DNA of 64,000 nt from PWQG01 sp040882255 (GTDB lineage: Bacteria; Pseudomonadota; Gammaproteobacteria; Pseudomonadales; Pseudohongiellaceae): the NCBI GenBank assembly GCA_040882255.1, contig JBBEBP010000011.1, positions 310,001 to 374,000 of the forward strand. The letters run 5' to 3'. The notes below the pieces were generated by a model. That model did no database searches, was not told the DNA's origin, and saw only the letters and a program-made list of their open reading frames with translations. Positions within the stretch are counted from its first letter, which is position 1. Each line of letters opens with the position of its first letter. Positions 35,303-43,923 of the stretch are shown in pieces. A program made the translations under genes and the position numbers.

Positions 35303-36339
35303 GGCGTGCCTTCGTCACGTTCTGCATCCGGATCAACGGCTTCACCCAGAATGAATCGCCGTACCGCTGCATTGTGTTGTTCCAGCGTCTCTGAAAACTG
35401 GTGCGTCCCGTCGCCCCTGGACACGAAATAGAGATATTCTTCCTCGGCTGGCTGCAAAGCGGCCCGGATAGCATCGCGGCCGGCCAGGGCGATGGGCGTG
35501 GGCGGTAGCCCGTTGACCCGGTAGGTATTGTACGGCGTTGTGGTCGTCAGGTCTTCACGCCGTATATCGCCGTCGTAGGCTTCTCCCATGCCGTAGATCA
35601 CGGTCGGGTCGGATTGAAGGCGCATACCCTGCTGTAGACGACGCATGAAGACGCCGGCGATACGGGGCATTTCGGGACGGTGCGCGGATTCTTTCTCGAC
35701 GATCGAGGCCATGATCAGGGCTTCGTATGGGGAATCATAGGGCAAGGCGACCGCCCGGCGCTGCCACTCTTCCTCCAGCACTTGCTGCAGGCGCCCGGCA
35801 GCGCGCCGCAGCAGATCCACATCACTGGTACCCCGGGTCACATGATAGGTATCCGGGAAAAATGCGCCTTCGGGCGAGGGCCAGGCTATTTCCAGTGCCT
35901 CCATAATGACCGTTTCCTCCTGCCCTTCCAGGGTATTGTCGATCACGTTATTGCGCCACAGATCCTGCAGCACATCACGGAATTGCCAGCCTTCCACCAG
36001 AACCACCGGGTGCTGGATGGTGCGGCCACGGATCAGCAGTTCGAGCACATCAGCCGGACGCATCCCCGGTTGTAGCCGATACTCACCGGCCTGGATCGCG
36101 CGGCTGCTGCCGTTCCATCGCCCGGGCAGGGTCAGCAGCCAGGCCGAAGCCAGCAGATCCCGATCTGCCATCCTGTTACCCAGTTGCCGCAGGGACATGC
36201 CCGGGGTCACTTCGATGATGACCGGTTCGTCGAGCTCCAGCGGCTGACGCAGATCGTGCACAACCCGGCCCGCCACCAGAATGGCAATCACTCCGGCGAC
36301 TGTCAGTGCAGCCATGATGCGTTTCAGCCAACGGTTCAC
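35299..36339 (-). CDS. mltG: Endolytic peptidoglycan transglycosylase MltG
   Basis: A 346-residue inner-membrane lytic transglycosylase that cuts nascent glycan strands and sets their length. It has an N-terminal membrane anchor (residues about 8-28), a LysM-like segment, and the catalytic YceG core with the active Glu in ASIVEKESAHRPEMPRIAGVF. I prefer the GTG at 36339, which overlaps the pabC stop by 4 bp (GTGA) and has GGAGGAG upstream. An ATG at 36366 would extend it by nine residues. Confidence 0.88.
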   Translation of the reverse strand: MNRWLKRIMAALTVAGVIAILVAGRVVHDLRQPLELDEPVIIEVTPGMSLRQLGNRMADRDLLASAWLLTLPGRWNGSSRAIQAGEYRLQPGMRPADVLELLIRGRTIQHPVVLVEGWQFRDVLQDLWRNNVIDNTLEGQEETVIMEALEIAWPSPEGAFFPDTYHVTRGTSDVDLLRRAAGRLQQVLEEEWQRRAVALPYDSPYEALIMASIVEKESAHRPEMPRIAGVFMRRLQQGMRLQSDPTVIYGMGEAYDGDIRREDLTTTTPYNTYRVNGLPPTPIALAGRDAIRAALQPAEEEYLYFVSRGDGTHQFSETLEQHNAAVRRFILGEAVDPDAERDEGTP

Positions 36340-37181
36340 GACAGGGTTTGCTCCTCCTCCAGCCATTGTTGCAGCGCCCGTGTGACAGGTCCCGGAGAGA
36401 GGTCACGGTACTGCTGCAAGACGGCCAGTCTGCATACCGGCATTATACCGGCTACGCTGTTGCAGGCGAAGATTTCATCCGCCTCCAGCAGGCCATCAAG
36501 CCGGGTATCAATCAGTTCTGCTGGCAGATTCCGGTCGTGCGCCAGCCGCAGTACTTCAGCGCGCAGGATCCCGGCAACGCCGCAGCGGATCACAGCCGGT
36601 GTGCGCAGGCAACCGTCCTTGACCAGGAACAGGTTGCTGCGTGTTCCCTCCACAAGACGGCCTTCGGCATCGCACATCACCCCTTCGTCCCACGGCGGTT
36701 CCAGTTCGCTGGCGGCCATGACTTGATCCAGCCGGTTCAGGTGCTTGATACCGGCCAGCACCGGATTGATCGATACCGGATGCCGACATTCCGTGACGGC
36801 AATCCCGTCTCTGCGTTGCCGATCGAGATCCGGTGGCAGTGGATGCCATTGCAGAATGCGCGAAGGCGAGGACGGCCGGGGCGCACGGTAACCACGGCCA
36901 CCGCATCCCCGGGTAAGGATCATCTTGAGAATACCGTTACCGGCGTCTGGAGAGGTATCGGGGAGCGAGTCGAGCAGGCGGCGGGTCTCCTCCTCCATTT
37001 TCTGCGGGTCCACCGGGATACCCAGCCGGCCGGCATCGGTGGTCAGCCGTGACAGATGCTGCGGCCAGAACCGGGGCTGACCGCCGAGCACCAATACGGT
37101 CTCGAACAGGCCATCACCATACTGCAGCCCCCGGTCCGCCGCATCCATCCGGGTATCCGGCTCACCGTTGATCAGCATCAT
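36336..37181 (-). CDS. pabC: 4-amino-4-deoxychorismate lyase
   Basis: A 281-residue fold-type IV PLP enzyme that releases p-aminobenzoate from aminodeoxychorismate for folate synthesis. The PLP lysine lies in AGIKHLNRLDQVMA, and GLQYGDGLFETVLV and CNSVAGIMPV are the other diagnostic segments. Encoded between fabF and mltG, as in E. coli and Pseudomonas. Confidence 0.9.
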   Translation of the reverse strand: MMLINGEPDTRMDAADRGLQYGDGLFETVLVLGGQPRFWPQHLSRLTTDAGRLGIPVDPQKMEEETRRLLDSLPDTSPDAGNGILKMILTRGCGGRGYRAPRPSSPSRILQWHPLPPDLDRQRRDGIAVTECRHPVSINPVLAGIKHLNRLDQVMAASELEPPWDEGVMCDAEGRLVEGTRSNLFLVKDGCLRTPAVIRCGVAGILRAEVLRLAHDRNLPAELIDTRLDGLLEADEIFACNSVAGIMPVCRLAVLQQYRDLSPGPVTRALQQWLEEEQTLS

Positions 37182-37208
37182 ACCCGACCACTCCGTGGCC
37201 GGAAGGCG

Positions 37209-38462
37209 TTATACGCGCTTGAAGACAAGACTGCCATTGGTGCCACCAAATCCGAACGAGTTGCTCAGTGCGGCGCCCAGCTTTGCATCCCGGCTTTCAT
37301 GGGGCACATAGTCCAGATTACAGCCATCATCCGGATCGTCCAGGTTGATGGTGGGCGTGACCACCTGTTCATACAGCGAAAGGACACTGATGATAGCTTC
37401 CACGGCGCCGGATGCCCCAAGAAGGTGACCGATCATCGATTTGCTGGAGCTGACGGCCAGGTGGTCGGCATGATCTCCGAATACCGAACGGATTGCCTGT
37501 GTTTCGGCGATATCACCCGCGACCGTGGAAGTGCCATGTGCGTTGATATAATCGATGTCACCGGCATTGAGTCCAGCGTCGCGCAGTGCGTTATCCATGC
37601 AGCGCGCCGCGCCATGGCCATTCTCGGACGGTGAGGTCATATGGTAGGCATCCGCGCTCATGCCGAAGCCGCACAGTTCGGCGTATATCGTCGCGCCACG
37701 CTTGCGGGCATGCTCGAGGTCTTCCAGTACCATGATTCCAGCCCCGTCACTGAGTACGAATCCGTCCCGCTGACGATCCCAGGGCCGGCTGGCCTTTTCC
37801 GGGGCATCATTGCGTGTGGAAAGCGCCCGGGCTGCACAGAATCCACCCAGCCCCACCGGGGAGGTTGCCATTTCAGCGCCCCCGGCCAGCATGATATCGG
37901 CCTGCCCGCGTGCGATGAGGTCGGCCGCAAAGCCGATATTGTGCGTACCAGTCGTGCAAGCCGTGGTGATGGCGATGTTCGGTCCCTGCAGGTTGTAGCG
38001 AATCGACAGGAATCCTCCCAGCATATTGATGATCGAACCGGGAACGAAGAAGGGTGAGACCTTGCGGGGACCGGAGGTGCGGATGAGCTCCGCAGTATTC
38101 TCGATGGCCGGCAGGCCGCCTATGCCGGAACCGATCGCGGCACCGAAACGCTCGGGATCGAAACCGGCACCTGCGCCATCTTTTTCCAGTCCGGCATCGC
38201 GCAGGGCCTGGATACCGGCGGCCATGCCATAGCGGATGAACAGGTCCATTCGCTTGGCATCCCTGGCGGGCAGATAGGCACTGGCATCAAAGTCACGAAC
38301 CGAACCACCGAACTGTGTGCTGAATTCACTGACATCCATGTGTTCGATCGGCCGGATGCCACTGCGACCGGCCTTGAGGCCTTCCCAGGACTCGGACAGA
38401 GTATTCCCCAACGGGGTCACCATGCCTAGTCCGGTCACCACGACACGTCTTCTGTTATTCAA
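37209..38462 (-). CDS. fabF: 3-oxoacyl-ACP synthase II
   Basis: A 417-residue condensing enzyme that elongates acyl-ACP. The nucleophile cysteine is in ITTACTTGTHNIG; the two catalytic histidines lie in NAHGTSTVAGD and SSKSMIGHLLGASG. Size and order match FabF. It lies downstream of acpP beyond a hairpin that may reduce read-through. Confidence 0.95.
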   Translation of the reverse strand: MNNRRRVVVTGLGMVTPLGNTLSESWEGLKAGRSGIRPIEHMDVSEFSTQFGGSVRDFDASAYLPARDAKRMDLFIRYGMAAGIQALRDAGLEKDGAGAGFDPERFGAAIGSGIGGLPAIENTAELIRTSGPRKVSPFFVPGSIINMLGGFLSIRYNLQGPNIAITTACTTGTHNIGFAADLIARGQADIMLAGGAEMATSPVGLGGFCAARALSTRNDAPEKASRPWDRQRDGFVLSDGAGIMVLEDLEHARKRGATIYAELCGFGMSADAYHMTSPSENGHGAARCMDNALRDAGLNAGDIDYINAHGTSTVAGDIAETQAIRSVFGDHADHLAVSSSKSMIGHLLGASGAVEAIISVLSLYEQVVTPTINLDDPDDGCNLDYVPHESRDAKLGAALSNSFGFGGTNGSLVFKRV

Positions 38463-38508
38463 CGCTCTGCTCTCCCCTGCTCATTTCCGGGCGTAACCGG
38501 ATAAAGAA

Positions 38509-38543
38509 AAGCTACTCCGGGGTAGCATTGCCTGGAGTAGCTT
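38509..38543 (-). terminator. Intrinsic terminator or attenuator between acpP and fabF
   Basis: AAGCTACTCC (38509-38518) and GGAGTAGCTT (38534-38543) form a perfect 10-bp stem with a 15-nt loop. Read on the minus strand it is followed by TTTTCTTTA, a U-rich tail, so part of the acpP transcript would end here. The palindrome GATGGATATCCATC follows at 38549-38562. Confidence 0.7.
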
Positions 38544-38586
38544 CGAGGGATGGATATCCATCAGTCTCTGTCGGGCGTCCGCCTGA

Positions 38587-38820
38587 TCAGAGGTGATTGT
38601 TGATGTAGTCAATGGCCAGCTGCACCGTGGTGATCTTCTCGGCCTCTTCATCCGGAATCTCGGTCTCGAACTCTTCCTCGAGCGCCATCACCAGCTCTAC
38701 GGTATCCAGAGAGTCAGCACCCAGGTCCTCGACGAAAGAGGAAGCCGGCTTCACCTCGTCTTCCTTTACACCCAGCTGCTCACATACGATCTTCTTTACA
38801 CGTTCTTCAATGCTACTCAT
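38587..38820 (-). CDS. acpP: Acyl carrier protein
   Basis: A 77-residue acidic carrier for fatty-acid intermediates. The phosphopantetheine serine is in the conserved GADSLDTVE. Size and the first residues (MSSIEERVKKIV) match AcpP closely. RBS TAGGAG lies upstream on the minus strand. Flanked by 124 and 168 bp of non-coding DNA, which suggests its own expression control. Confidence 0.97.
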   Translation of the reverse strand: MSSIEERVKKIVCEQLGVKEDEVKPASSFVEDLGADSLDTVELVMALEEEFETEIPDEEAEKITTVQLAIDYINNHL

Positions 38821-38944
38821 AACTCTAGTCAGCTCCTAAGAATGGTCTCTTTTCAGTTCGTCCGTTTCGTATTGGTTATTTTCTGACCAACCAAGATAAT
38901 CCAGACCGCAAGTTTACATGGAAAAACCGGTGGTTGTAATCTTT

Positions 38945-38961
38945 GACAACAAAAAGTTGTC
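38945..38961. repeat. Short hairpin in the fabG-acpP gap
   Basis: GACAAC (38945-38950) and GTTGTC (38956-38961) flank five A residues, and a third GGTTGTC follows. It may be a weak terminator for fabG on the minus strand. The rest of 38821-38988 is AT-rich with no gene visible. Confidence 0.35.
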
Positions 38962-38988
38962 CGGTTGTCAGCCCAATACACTTCCGGC

Positions 38989-39735
38989 TCAGCCCATGTA
39001 CATGCCGCCGTTGACATGCAGGGTTTCGCCAGTGATATAGGCACCGGAATCCGATGCCAGGAATCCGGCCACCGCCGCCACCTCTTCCGGTTTCCCGAAA
39101 CGGGACAAAGGAATCTGTGACAGTAATGACTCGATCTGGTTCTCATTCAATGCCCGGGTCATGTCGGTATCAATGAATCCCGGGGCAATGCTGTTGACGG
39201 TGATACCCCTGGAGCCGATTTCGCGGGCCAGTGAGCGTGAAAAACCTTCGATGGCTGCCTTGGAAGCCGCGTAATTGCTCTGCCCCGGGTTACCACTGGA
39301 AGCGACCACGGAACTGACACTGATGATCCGGCCCCAGCGCGCGCGGGTCATGCCCTTGAGACAAGCTCGGCACAGCCGGTACAGCGCGTTGAGATTGGTG
39401 TTGATCACCGAATCCCATTCGTCTTCCTTCATCCGCATCAGCAGGTTGTCCCGGGTGATACCGGCATTGTTGACCAGCACCAACGGGGGGCCGAAGCGCT
39501 CGCCGATCTGCTCGATCACGGAGCGGACCGACTCGGGATCGGCCACATCCAGCGCCATGCCGGCACCATTGTTGCCAGAGGCCTGCAGATATTCGGAAAT
39601 GGCGGCGGCACCTTTTTCCGAGGTAGCCGTGCCGATGACGGTCATGTCCTGACCGGCCAGTTGCTGGGCGATGGCTTTGCCGATACCCCGGCTGGCACCG
39701 GTCACCAGGGCAATACGGGGAGACTTGTCGGTCAT
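38989..39735 (-). CDS. fabG: 3-oxoacyl-ACP reductase
   Basis: A 248-residue short-chain dehydrogenase that reduces 3-oxoacyl-ACP with NADPH. The cofactor motif TGASRGIG, NNAGITRDNLLMRM, the catalytic Ser in SSVV, and Tyr-Lys in YAASKAAIEGFSRSLA are all intact. Lies between fabD and acpP on the same strand. Confidence 0.95.
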   Translation of the reverse strand: MTDKSPRIALVTGASRGIGKAIAQQLAGQDMTVIGTATSEKGAAAISEYLQASGNNGAGMALDVADPESVRSVIEQIGERFGPPLVLVNNAGITRDNLLMRMKEDEWDSVINTNLNALYRLCRACLKGMTRARWGRIISVSSVVASSGNPGQSNYAASKAAIEGFSRSLAREIGSRGITVNSIAPGFIDTDMTRALNENQIESLLSQIPLSRFGKPEEVAAVAGFLASDSGAYITGETLHVNGGMYMG

Positions 39736-39784
39736 GAATACTCCTTGTCACTGCACTGCGCTGTACTGTCTGTCCGACCCGGAG

Positions 39785-40726
39785 TCAGTTTCGCAGCGCC
39801 TCAATAGCCTGGTCCAGCGCGGTGTCGTCCTCGATAGTATAGCAGGCCAGATCCCGGTTGATGCGTCGGATCAGACCACTGAGTACTTTACCGGGGCCGC
39901 ATTCTACTACGTTTCCGATACCGAAGTCGCCCAGGCAATGGATGGAATCGACCCATTGTACCGGCATGTACAGCTGCTTGAGGAGGTTGTCGCGGATCTC
40001 CCCGGGGTCCTTGCAGATACGCCCGTTGATGTTCTGTATTACCGCAATCGAGGGGCGCTGGAAGGTGATGGACTGGAGCTGTCCGGCCAGTTTCTCCGCC
40101 GCCGGTTTCATCAGCTCGCAATGGGACGGCACGCTGACGTTCAGCGGCAGAGCCCGCTTGGCGCCCGCGCTCTTGCAGGCCTCGACGGCGCGATTGACCG
40201 CATCGGCCTCACCCGCGATGACTGTCTGTCCGGGGGCATTGAAATTGGCGGGAGAGACGGTGGCGTCACCTTCACTGGCCGCGCTGCAGGCCTTGGTAAT
40301 CGCCTCGTCGTCGAGTCCGATGATGGCCGCCATGGCGCCGGTTCCTGCTGGTACCGCCGTCTGCATGAAGCGGCCACGCTGATGAACGCTGGCCACCGCG
40401 TCTTCAAACGACAGGGCGCCGCCACACACCAACGCTGAATATTCGCCCAGGCTGTGGCCCGCCAACAATTCCGGCAATGGCCCCTGGCGCTGCTGCCACA
40501 ACCGCCACAGAGCCACGGAGGCGGTCAACAGGGCGGGCTGGGTGATTTCCGTGCTGTCCAGGCGCCCTTCCGGGTTGTCCTTCACGATCTGCCAAAGATC
40601 GAGTGCCAGGACGTCACCGGCCTCGGCGAACGTGTCTCGTACGATCGGGTATTGCCCGTGCAGCGCTTCGAGCATGCCCTGCTTCTGCGATCCCTGCCCG
40701 GGGAAAACGACGGCGAATTTCTGCAT
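39785..40726 (-). CDS. fabD: Malonyl-CoA:ACP transacylase
   Basis: A 313-residue transferase that loads malonate onto ACP. The nucleophile is in the GHSLGEYSAL elbow, and GQGSQKQGM marks the N terminus; the catalytic His lies in the SVPSHCELM segment. Starts 3 bp after the plsX stop, with no fabH between, as in Pseudomonas. Confidence 0.95.
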   Translation of the reverse strand: MQKFAVVFPGQGSQKQGMLEALHGQYPIVRDTFAEAGDVLALDLWQIVKDNPEGRLDSTEITQPALLTASVALWRLWQQRQGPLPELLAGHSLGEYSALVCGGALSFEDAVASVHQRGRFMQTAVPAGTGAMAAIIGLDDEAITKACSAASEGDATVSPANFNAPGQTVIAGEADAVNRAVEACKSAGAKRALPLNVSVPSHCELMKPAAEKLAGQLQSITFQRPSIAVIQNINGRICKDPGEIRDNLLKQLYMPVQWVDSIHCLGDFGIGNVVECGPGKVLSGLIRRINRDLACYTIEDDTALDQAIEALRN

Positions 40727-40729
40727 GGT

Positions 40730-41752
40730 TCATTCTCGCGTGGATTGACTGATGACGCGCCCGATCTCGCGGGCAATGATACGGGGTACCTGCTGGCTGG
40801 CCTCGCGTACCGCATGGCTAACTGCGTACGCAAAACCGTCGACGTCAGAATGGCCGTGGCTCTTGACCACGATCCCGGTGAGACCGAGCAGGCTGGCGCC
40901 GTTATACTGCGCCGGGTCGGCCTGGTCGCGAATCTCCCGGAACAGCGGCCCTGACAGCGCGGCCCGCACGGGGTGGCGCCCTGTCACATCGCCGATCATC
41001 CGGTCGATGGCCTGCACCGCACCGGCACTGGCCTTGATCGTGACATTGCCGGAGAAACCATCACAGACCAGCACATCGGCATCCCCGGCGAACACACGGT
41101 TGGCTTCCACGAAACCGGTATACTCCAGTGTATCGACGGCGCGGTCGAACAATCGGGCCGCCTCATGGATCTGTCGATGGCCCTTGTACTCTTCTGTGCC
41201 GATGTTCAGCAGACCGACCCTGGGTCTGGACCGCGTCTCCAGCGAAGAGAGCAGCACCGCGCCCATGATCCCGAACTGGTAGAGTTGTTCGCCGCTACAT
41301 TCCAGCGTGGCACCGACATCCAGCAGCAGCGTGCGCCTGCGGCCGGAGAACACTGGCAACGCAGCCACCAGCGCCGGTTTGTCCACGCCCGGCAGCATGT
41401 CCAGAAGATGGCGGCTGACCAACAGCAGCGCGCCGGTGTTGCCGGCACTGACGCAGGCATCGGCCTCTTTCTCCGCCACGGCCTCCACGGCCCTGTACAT
41501 CGACGAGTCCCGTCCGTGCCGCAGGATGCGTTCGGGGCGTTCCGTGTCGGCAAAGACCGCCCCGGCATGCCGAATGCGGCAGCGCTGCGACAACGCCGGA
41601 GGGAGGCGATCAAGATGACGGCGGATTTCATCACCGTCACCGGTCAATAACAGCTCAAACCCCGGATCCCGCGCCAACACGCCGGCGGCGGCCGGTACGG
41701 TGACAGCCGGACCATGTTCCCCGCCCATGACATCAATGGCGATGCGCAGCAC
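40730..41752 (-). CDS. plsX: Phosphate acyltransferase PlsX
   Basis: A 340-residue enzyme that converts acyl-ACP to acyl-phosphate for phospholipid synthesis. The N-terminal IAIDVMGGEHGP and the GFVEANRVFAGDADVLVCDGF and GNTGALL segments are diagnostic. Start is a GTG at 41752, giving the family N terminus; upstream in-frame sequence runs into rpmF and is not coding. Ribosome site is weak. Confidence 0.92.
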   Translation of the reverse strand: MLRIAIDVMGGEHGPAVTVPAAAGVLARDPGFELLLTGDGDEIRRHLDRLPPALSQRCRIRHAGAVFADTERPERILRHGRDSSMYRAVEAVAEKEADACVSAGNTGALLLVSRHLLDMLPGVDKPALVAALPVFSGRRRTLLLDVGATLECSGEQLYQFGIMGAVLLSSLETRSRPRVGLLNIGTEEYKGHRQIHEAARLFDRAVDTLEYTGFVEANRVFAGDADVLVCDGFSGNVTIKASAGAVQAIDRMIGDVTGRHPVRAALSGPLFREIRDQADPAQYNGASLLGLTGIVVKSHGHSDVDGFAYAVSHAVREASQQVPRIIAREIGRVISQSTRE

Positions 41753-41768
41753 CGGACAGACGCCTGTC

Positions 41769-41948
41769 TTACTCGCTGTCGGTATCCAGGACTTTACGGC
41801 CCTTGTAGAAACCGTCAGGTGTAACGTGATGGCGACGATGAACCTCACCGGTGGTGCGGTCAACAGTCAGTGTCGCGGTACCCAGTCCGTCGTGACTGCG
41901 GCGCATATCACGACGCGAACGGGATTTCTTGTTCTTTTGAACAGCCAT
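41769..41948 (-). CDS. rpmF: 50S ribosomal protein L32
   Basis: A 59-residue basic protein beginning MAVQKNKKSRSRRDMRRSHD, the L32 signature, with RTTGEVHRRHHVTPDGFYKGRKV in the second half. No zinc-finger cysteines are present, as in the C-minus form of L32. Start ATG at 41948 with GGAGC upstream. Lies 16 bp before plsX and downstream of yceD, the usual order. Confidence 0.95.
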   Translation of the reverse strand: MAVQKNKKSRSRRDMRRSHDGLGTATLTVDRTTGEVHRRHHVTPDGFYKGRKVLDTDSE

Positions 41949-42012
41949 GGTGATGAGCTCCTGTAACGTCCGCCGGACACCGGCGGTTTCAGTGGTTCAT
42001 GATGACCGCTTC

Positions 42013-42609
42013 TCAGCGATCGGTCTTCTTCAATGTTTCCAGTATGGCAAACGGGTTGTCGGCTTCGCTGTCCGCGCCCTGCTCGCCGGTCTCTTTCTGA
42101 CCCTGACCCTGACCCTGACCCTGATTCCTGTCGCTCCCGGGCTTGTCAGCCGTCGCTTGCAAGGCATCGCGTTGCTCGGCGGGCATGCAGCCGGTGTCCT
42201 CATGACGGGCCACGATCGGCATGCCCAGAATCAGCTGCTCCTCGATCAAATCCGGAACGCTGAGCGTCTCGGCTGCGGTCAACCAGGGGTCGATCTCTTC
42301 CGGCAGGCGCTCGGCCAGCCCTTCGCTCTCCACTACCGCCAGCCGCACGACCTCGCTGAGTGACAGGGGAAAACTCTCCAGACAGCGCTCGCAGGTGACC
42401 TCTACGGTAGCCGATACCTCGCCTTCTATAATATATCGCCAGTTTCTGTCCCTGGAAAACGTCAGCCGGGCCCGGGCCTGGCCAGCGTCACTGGACAGAT
42501 ACCCTTGCAACCGGGCCATCTTCCGGACCGGCCACAGGCCCTCAATGACCGTCTGGCCGACGAAGGCTTTGCGGATATCGAGGGTTTCGGGGACCAAGCT
42601 GTCATTCAT
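42013..42609 (-). CDS. yceD: YceD/DUF177 family 23S rRNA accumulation protein
   Basis: A 198-residue DUF177 protein, linked in E. coli and plants to 23S rRNA accumulation. The cysteine pair in VTCERCLESFPL and the SVPDLIEEQLILGMPIVARH segment are family markers. I chose the ATG at 42609; earlier in-frame sequence is not family-like. Near the C terminus a (GQ)4 run is encoded by tandem hexamers, an unusual low-complexity insert. Confidence 0.88.
   Translation of the reverse strand: MNDSLVPETLDIRKAFVGQTVIEGLWPVRKMARLQGYLSSDAGQARARLTFSRDRNWRYIIEGEVSATVEVTCERCLESFPLSLSEVVRLAVVESEGLAERLPEEIDPWLTAAETLSVPDLIEEQLILGMPIVARHEDTGCMPAEQRDALQATADKPGSDRNQGQGQGQGQKETGEQGADSEADNPFAILETLKKTDR
42097..42124. 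repeat. CTGACC hexanucleotide tandem repeat in yceD
   Basis: Four perfect CTGACC units at 42097-42120 are followed by CTGA. Read on the coding strand they give alternating Gly-Gln. Being a multiple of three, unit loss or gain would keep the reading frame. Confidence 0.9.
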
Positions 42610-42698
42610 AGGCGCGCAATAATAGGGATTTGGATCCACACTGTCAAAAAAATCGGCTCCTCCGGATGATTTGTGGATCAACCAAATGGGGCTTGTTG

Positions 42699-42729
42699 TT
42701 CTCGCGGAGATCGCCAAGCGCGCGGAGAA
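42699..42729 (+). repeat. Copy A of an imperfect inverted repeat
   Basis: A 31-bp unit starting TTCTCGCGGAG and ending GCGCGGAGAA. Its core matches the reverse complement of copy B (42809-42833) at 14 of 18 positions. Lies in the 185-bp non-coding gap between yceD and rluC. Confidence 0.5.
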
Positions 42730-42794
42730 ACCAATGAGCAAGTCAGTCTGGAGACACATTACACTGCATCAAGGGCCTGGGCCCACTCTCGCTC

Positions 42795-43796
42795 TCAGTC
42801 ATGGCATGCTCTCCTCCGCGATCTTGGCGAGAGTATGATTTTCGGGTTTTCCGTCTCGCGCAGCTCCGCCAGCAACTCCTGGAATCGCTCGGGTAATGGC
42901 GCCTGGAACTGGTACTGCCGGTCAGCACCGTCCCCGTCCGCCAGCACGAAAGACAGCCTGGCGGCATGGAGGCAGAGACGGTTGATCCGCGGGTGTGGGT
43001 CGCTATCGCGGAAAAGATACTTGCTGTCCCCGAGGATGGGGTGGCCGGCGTACTGAGCGTGGACGCGGATCTGATGGGTGCGGCCACTGACTGGACTGGC
43101 CTCGATCAGCGTGGCCGAGCGCAGGCGCTCCAGCACCCGGAACCGGGTCAGGGCCGGTTTGCCGTCGCGGTCGATGCGCACGATGCGCTCTCCTGCCTGC
43201 AGCTGATCGCGCTGCAGCGGTGCGTCAACTTCAGCGCAGTCATCCGGCCAGTGGCCCGCCACCAGCGCCTGATAGGTTTTGTTGACCCGGCGTTTGCGCC
43301 ACAGGTCCTGCAGGCACTTCAACATCCCGCTATCGCGCGCCACCAGCAGGCAGCCCGAGGTGTCCCGGTCCAGTCGATGGACCAACTCCAGTGCCCGATC
43401 CTCCGCGTACAGCTGACGCAATGCCTCGATCAGGCCGATATCGACGCCTGACCCCAGGTGTACCGCCAGTCCCGCCGGCTTGTTGATGACCAGGAAACGC
43501 TCGTTCTCTTCCAGGATGCTGTCTTCCAGCAGTGCGCGCAGGCGCGGACTGATGCCGGGCACTTTCGCGGGAGTGCGCTGCCGCAGCGGCGCCACGCGCA
43601 CCGTGTCGCCTCCCTGCAGACGCTGGTCAGGCTTGCAGCGTTTGCGATTGACCCGGATTTCACCCTTGCGGATCAACCGGTAGATACGCGAACGGGGCAC
43701 CCCTTTGAGCCGGGTCAGCAGAAAGTTATCCAGTCGCTGACCGACACTGCGCTCGTCGGTGTCCAGGTACTGTACGCCGTGTTGCTCTGAACTCAT
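42795..43796 (-). CDS. rluC: 23S rRNA pseudouridine synthase RluC
   Basis: A 333-residue pseudouridine synthase with an N-terminal S4 RNA-binding domain (SRIYRLIRKGEIRVN) and the catalytic domain with the aspartate in VHRLDRDTSGCLLVA, followed by SGRTHQIRVHAQYAGHPILGD. This is the RluC type, acting on 23S rRNA positions near 955/2504/2580 in E. coli. Start ATG at 43796. The last about a dozen residues, very Arg-rich, are encoded by repeat copy B and look like an added tail. Divergent from argS. Confidence 0.92.
   Translation of the reverse strand: MSSEQHGVQYLDTDERSVGQRLDNFLLTRLKGVPRSRIYRLIRKGEIRVNRKRCKPDQRLQGGDTVRVAPLRQRTPAKVPGISPRLRALLEDSILEENERFLVINKPAGLAVHLGSGVDIGLIEALRQLYAEDRALELVHRLDRDTSGCLLVARDSGMLKCLQDLWRKRRVNKTYQALVAGHWPDDCAEVDAPLQRDQLQAGERIVRIDRDGKPALTRFRVLERLRSATLIEASPVSGRTHQIRVHAQYAGHPILGDSKYLFRDSDPHPRINRLCLHAARLSFVLADGDGADRQYQFQAPLPERFQELLAELRETENPKIILSPRSRRRACHD
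42809..42833 (-). repeat. Copy B of the inverted repeat, inside the rluC 3' end
   Basis: A 25-bp unit that encodes the Arg-rich C-terminal tail of RluC. It is in inverted orientation to copy A about 80 bp away. Confidence 0.5.
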
Positions 43797-43923
43797 GGCA
43801 CCGGGCCGCGTGGGCGGCAGGATCAGGGGGAAAAACGCAATTATAGCAGTCCCGCAGTATGAACCCCACGTCAATGGTGTAAAATTCCCGTTTTCCCGAA
43901 AACCGACCAGCAGGACCAAGCAA

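Noticed and set aside
40727..40729. Missing fabH between plsX and fabD as a deletion
   Set aside because: The 3-bp junction is clean and Pseudomonas-type relatives also lack fabH here, so it is an ancestral arrangement.
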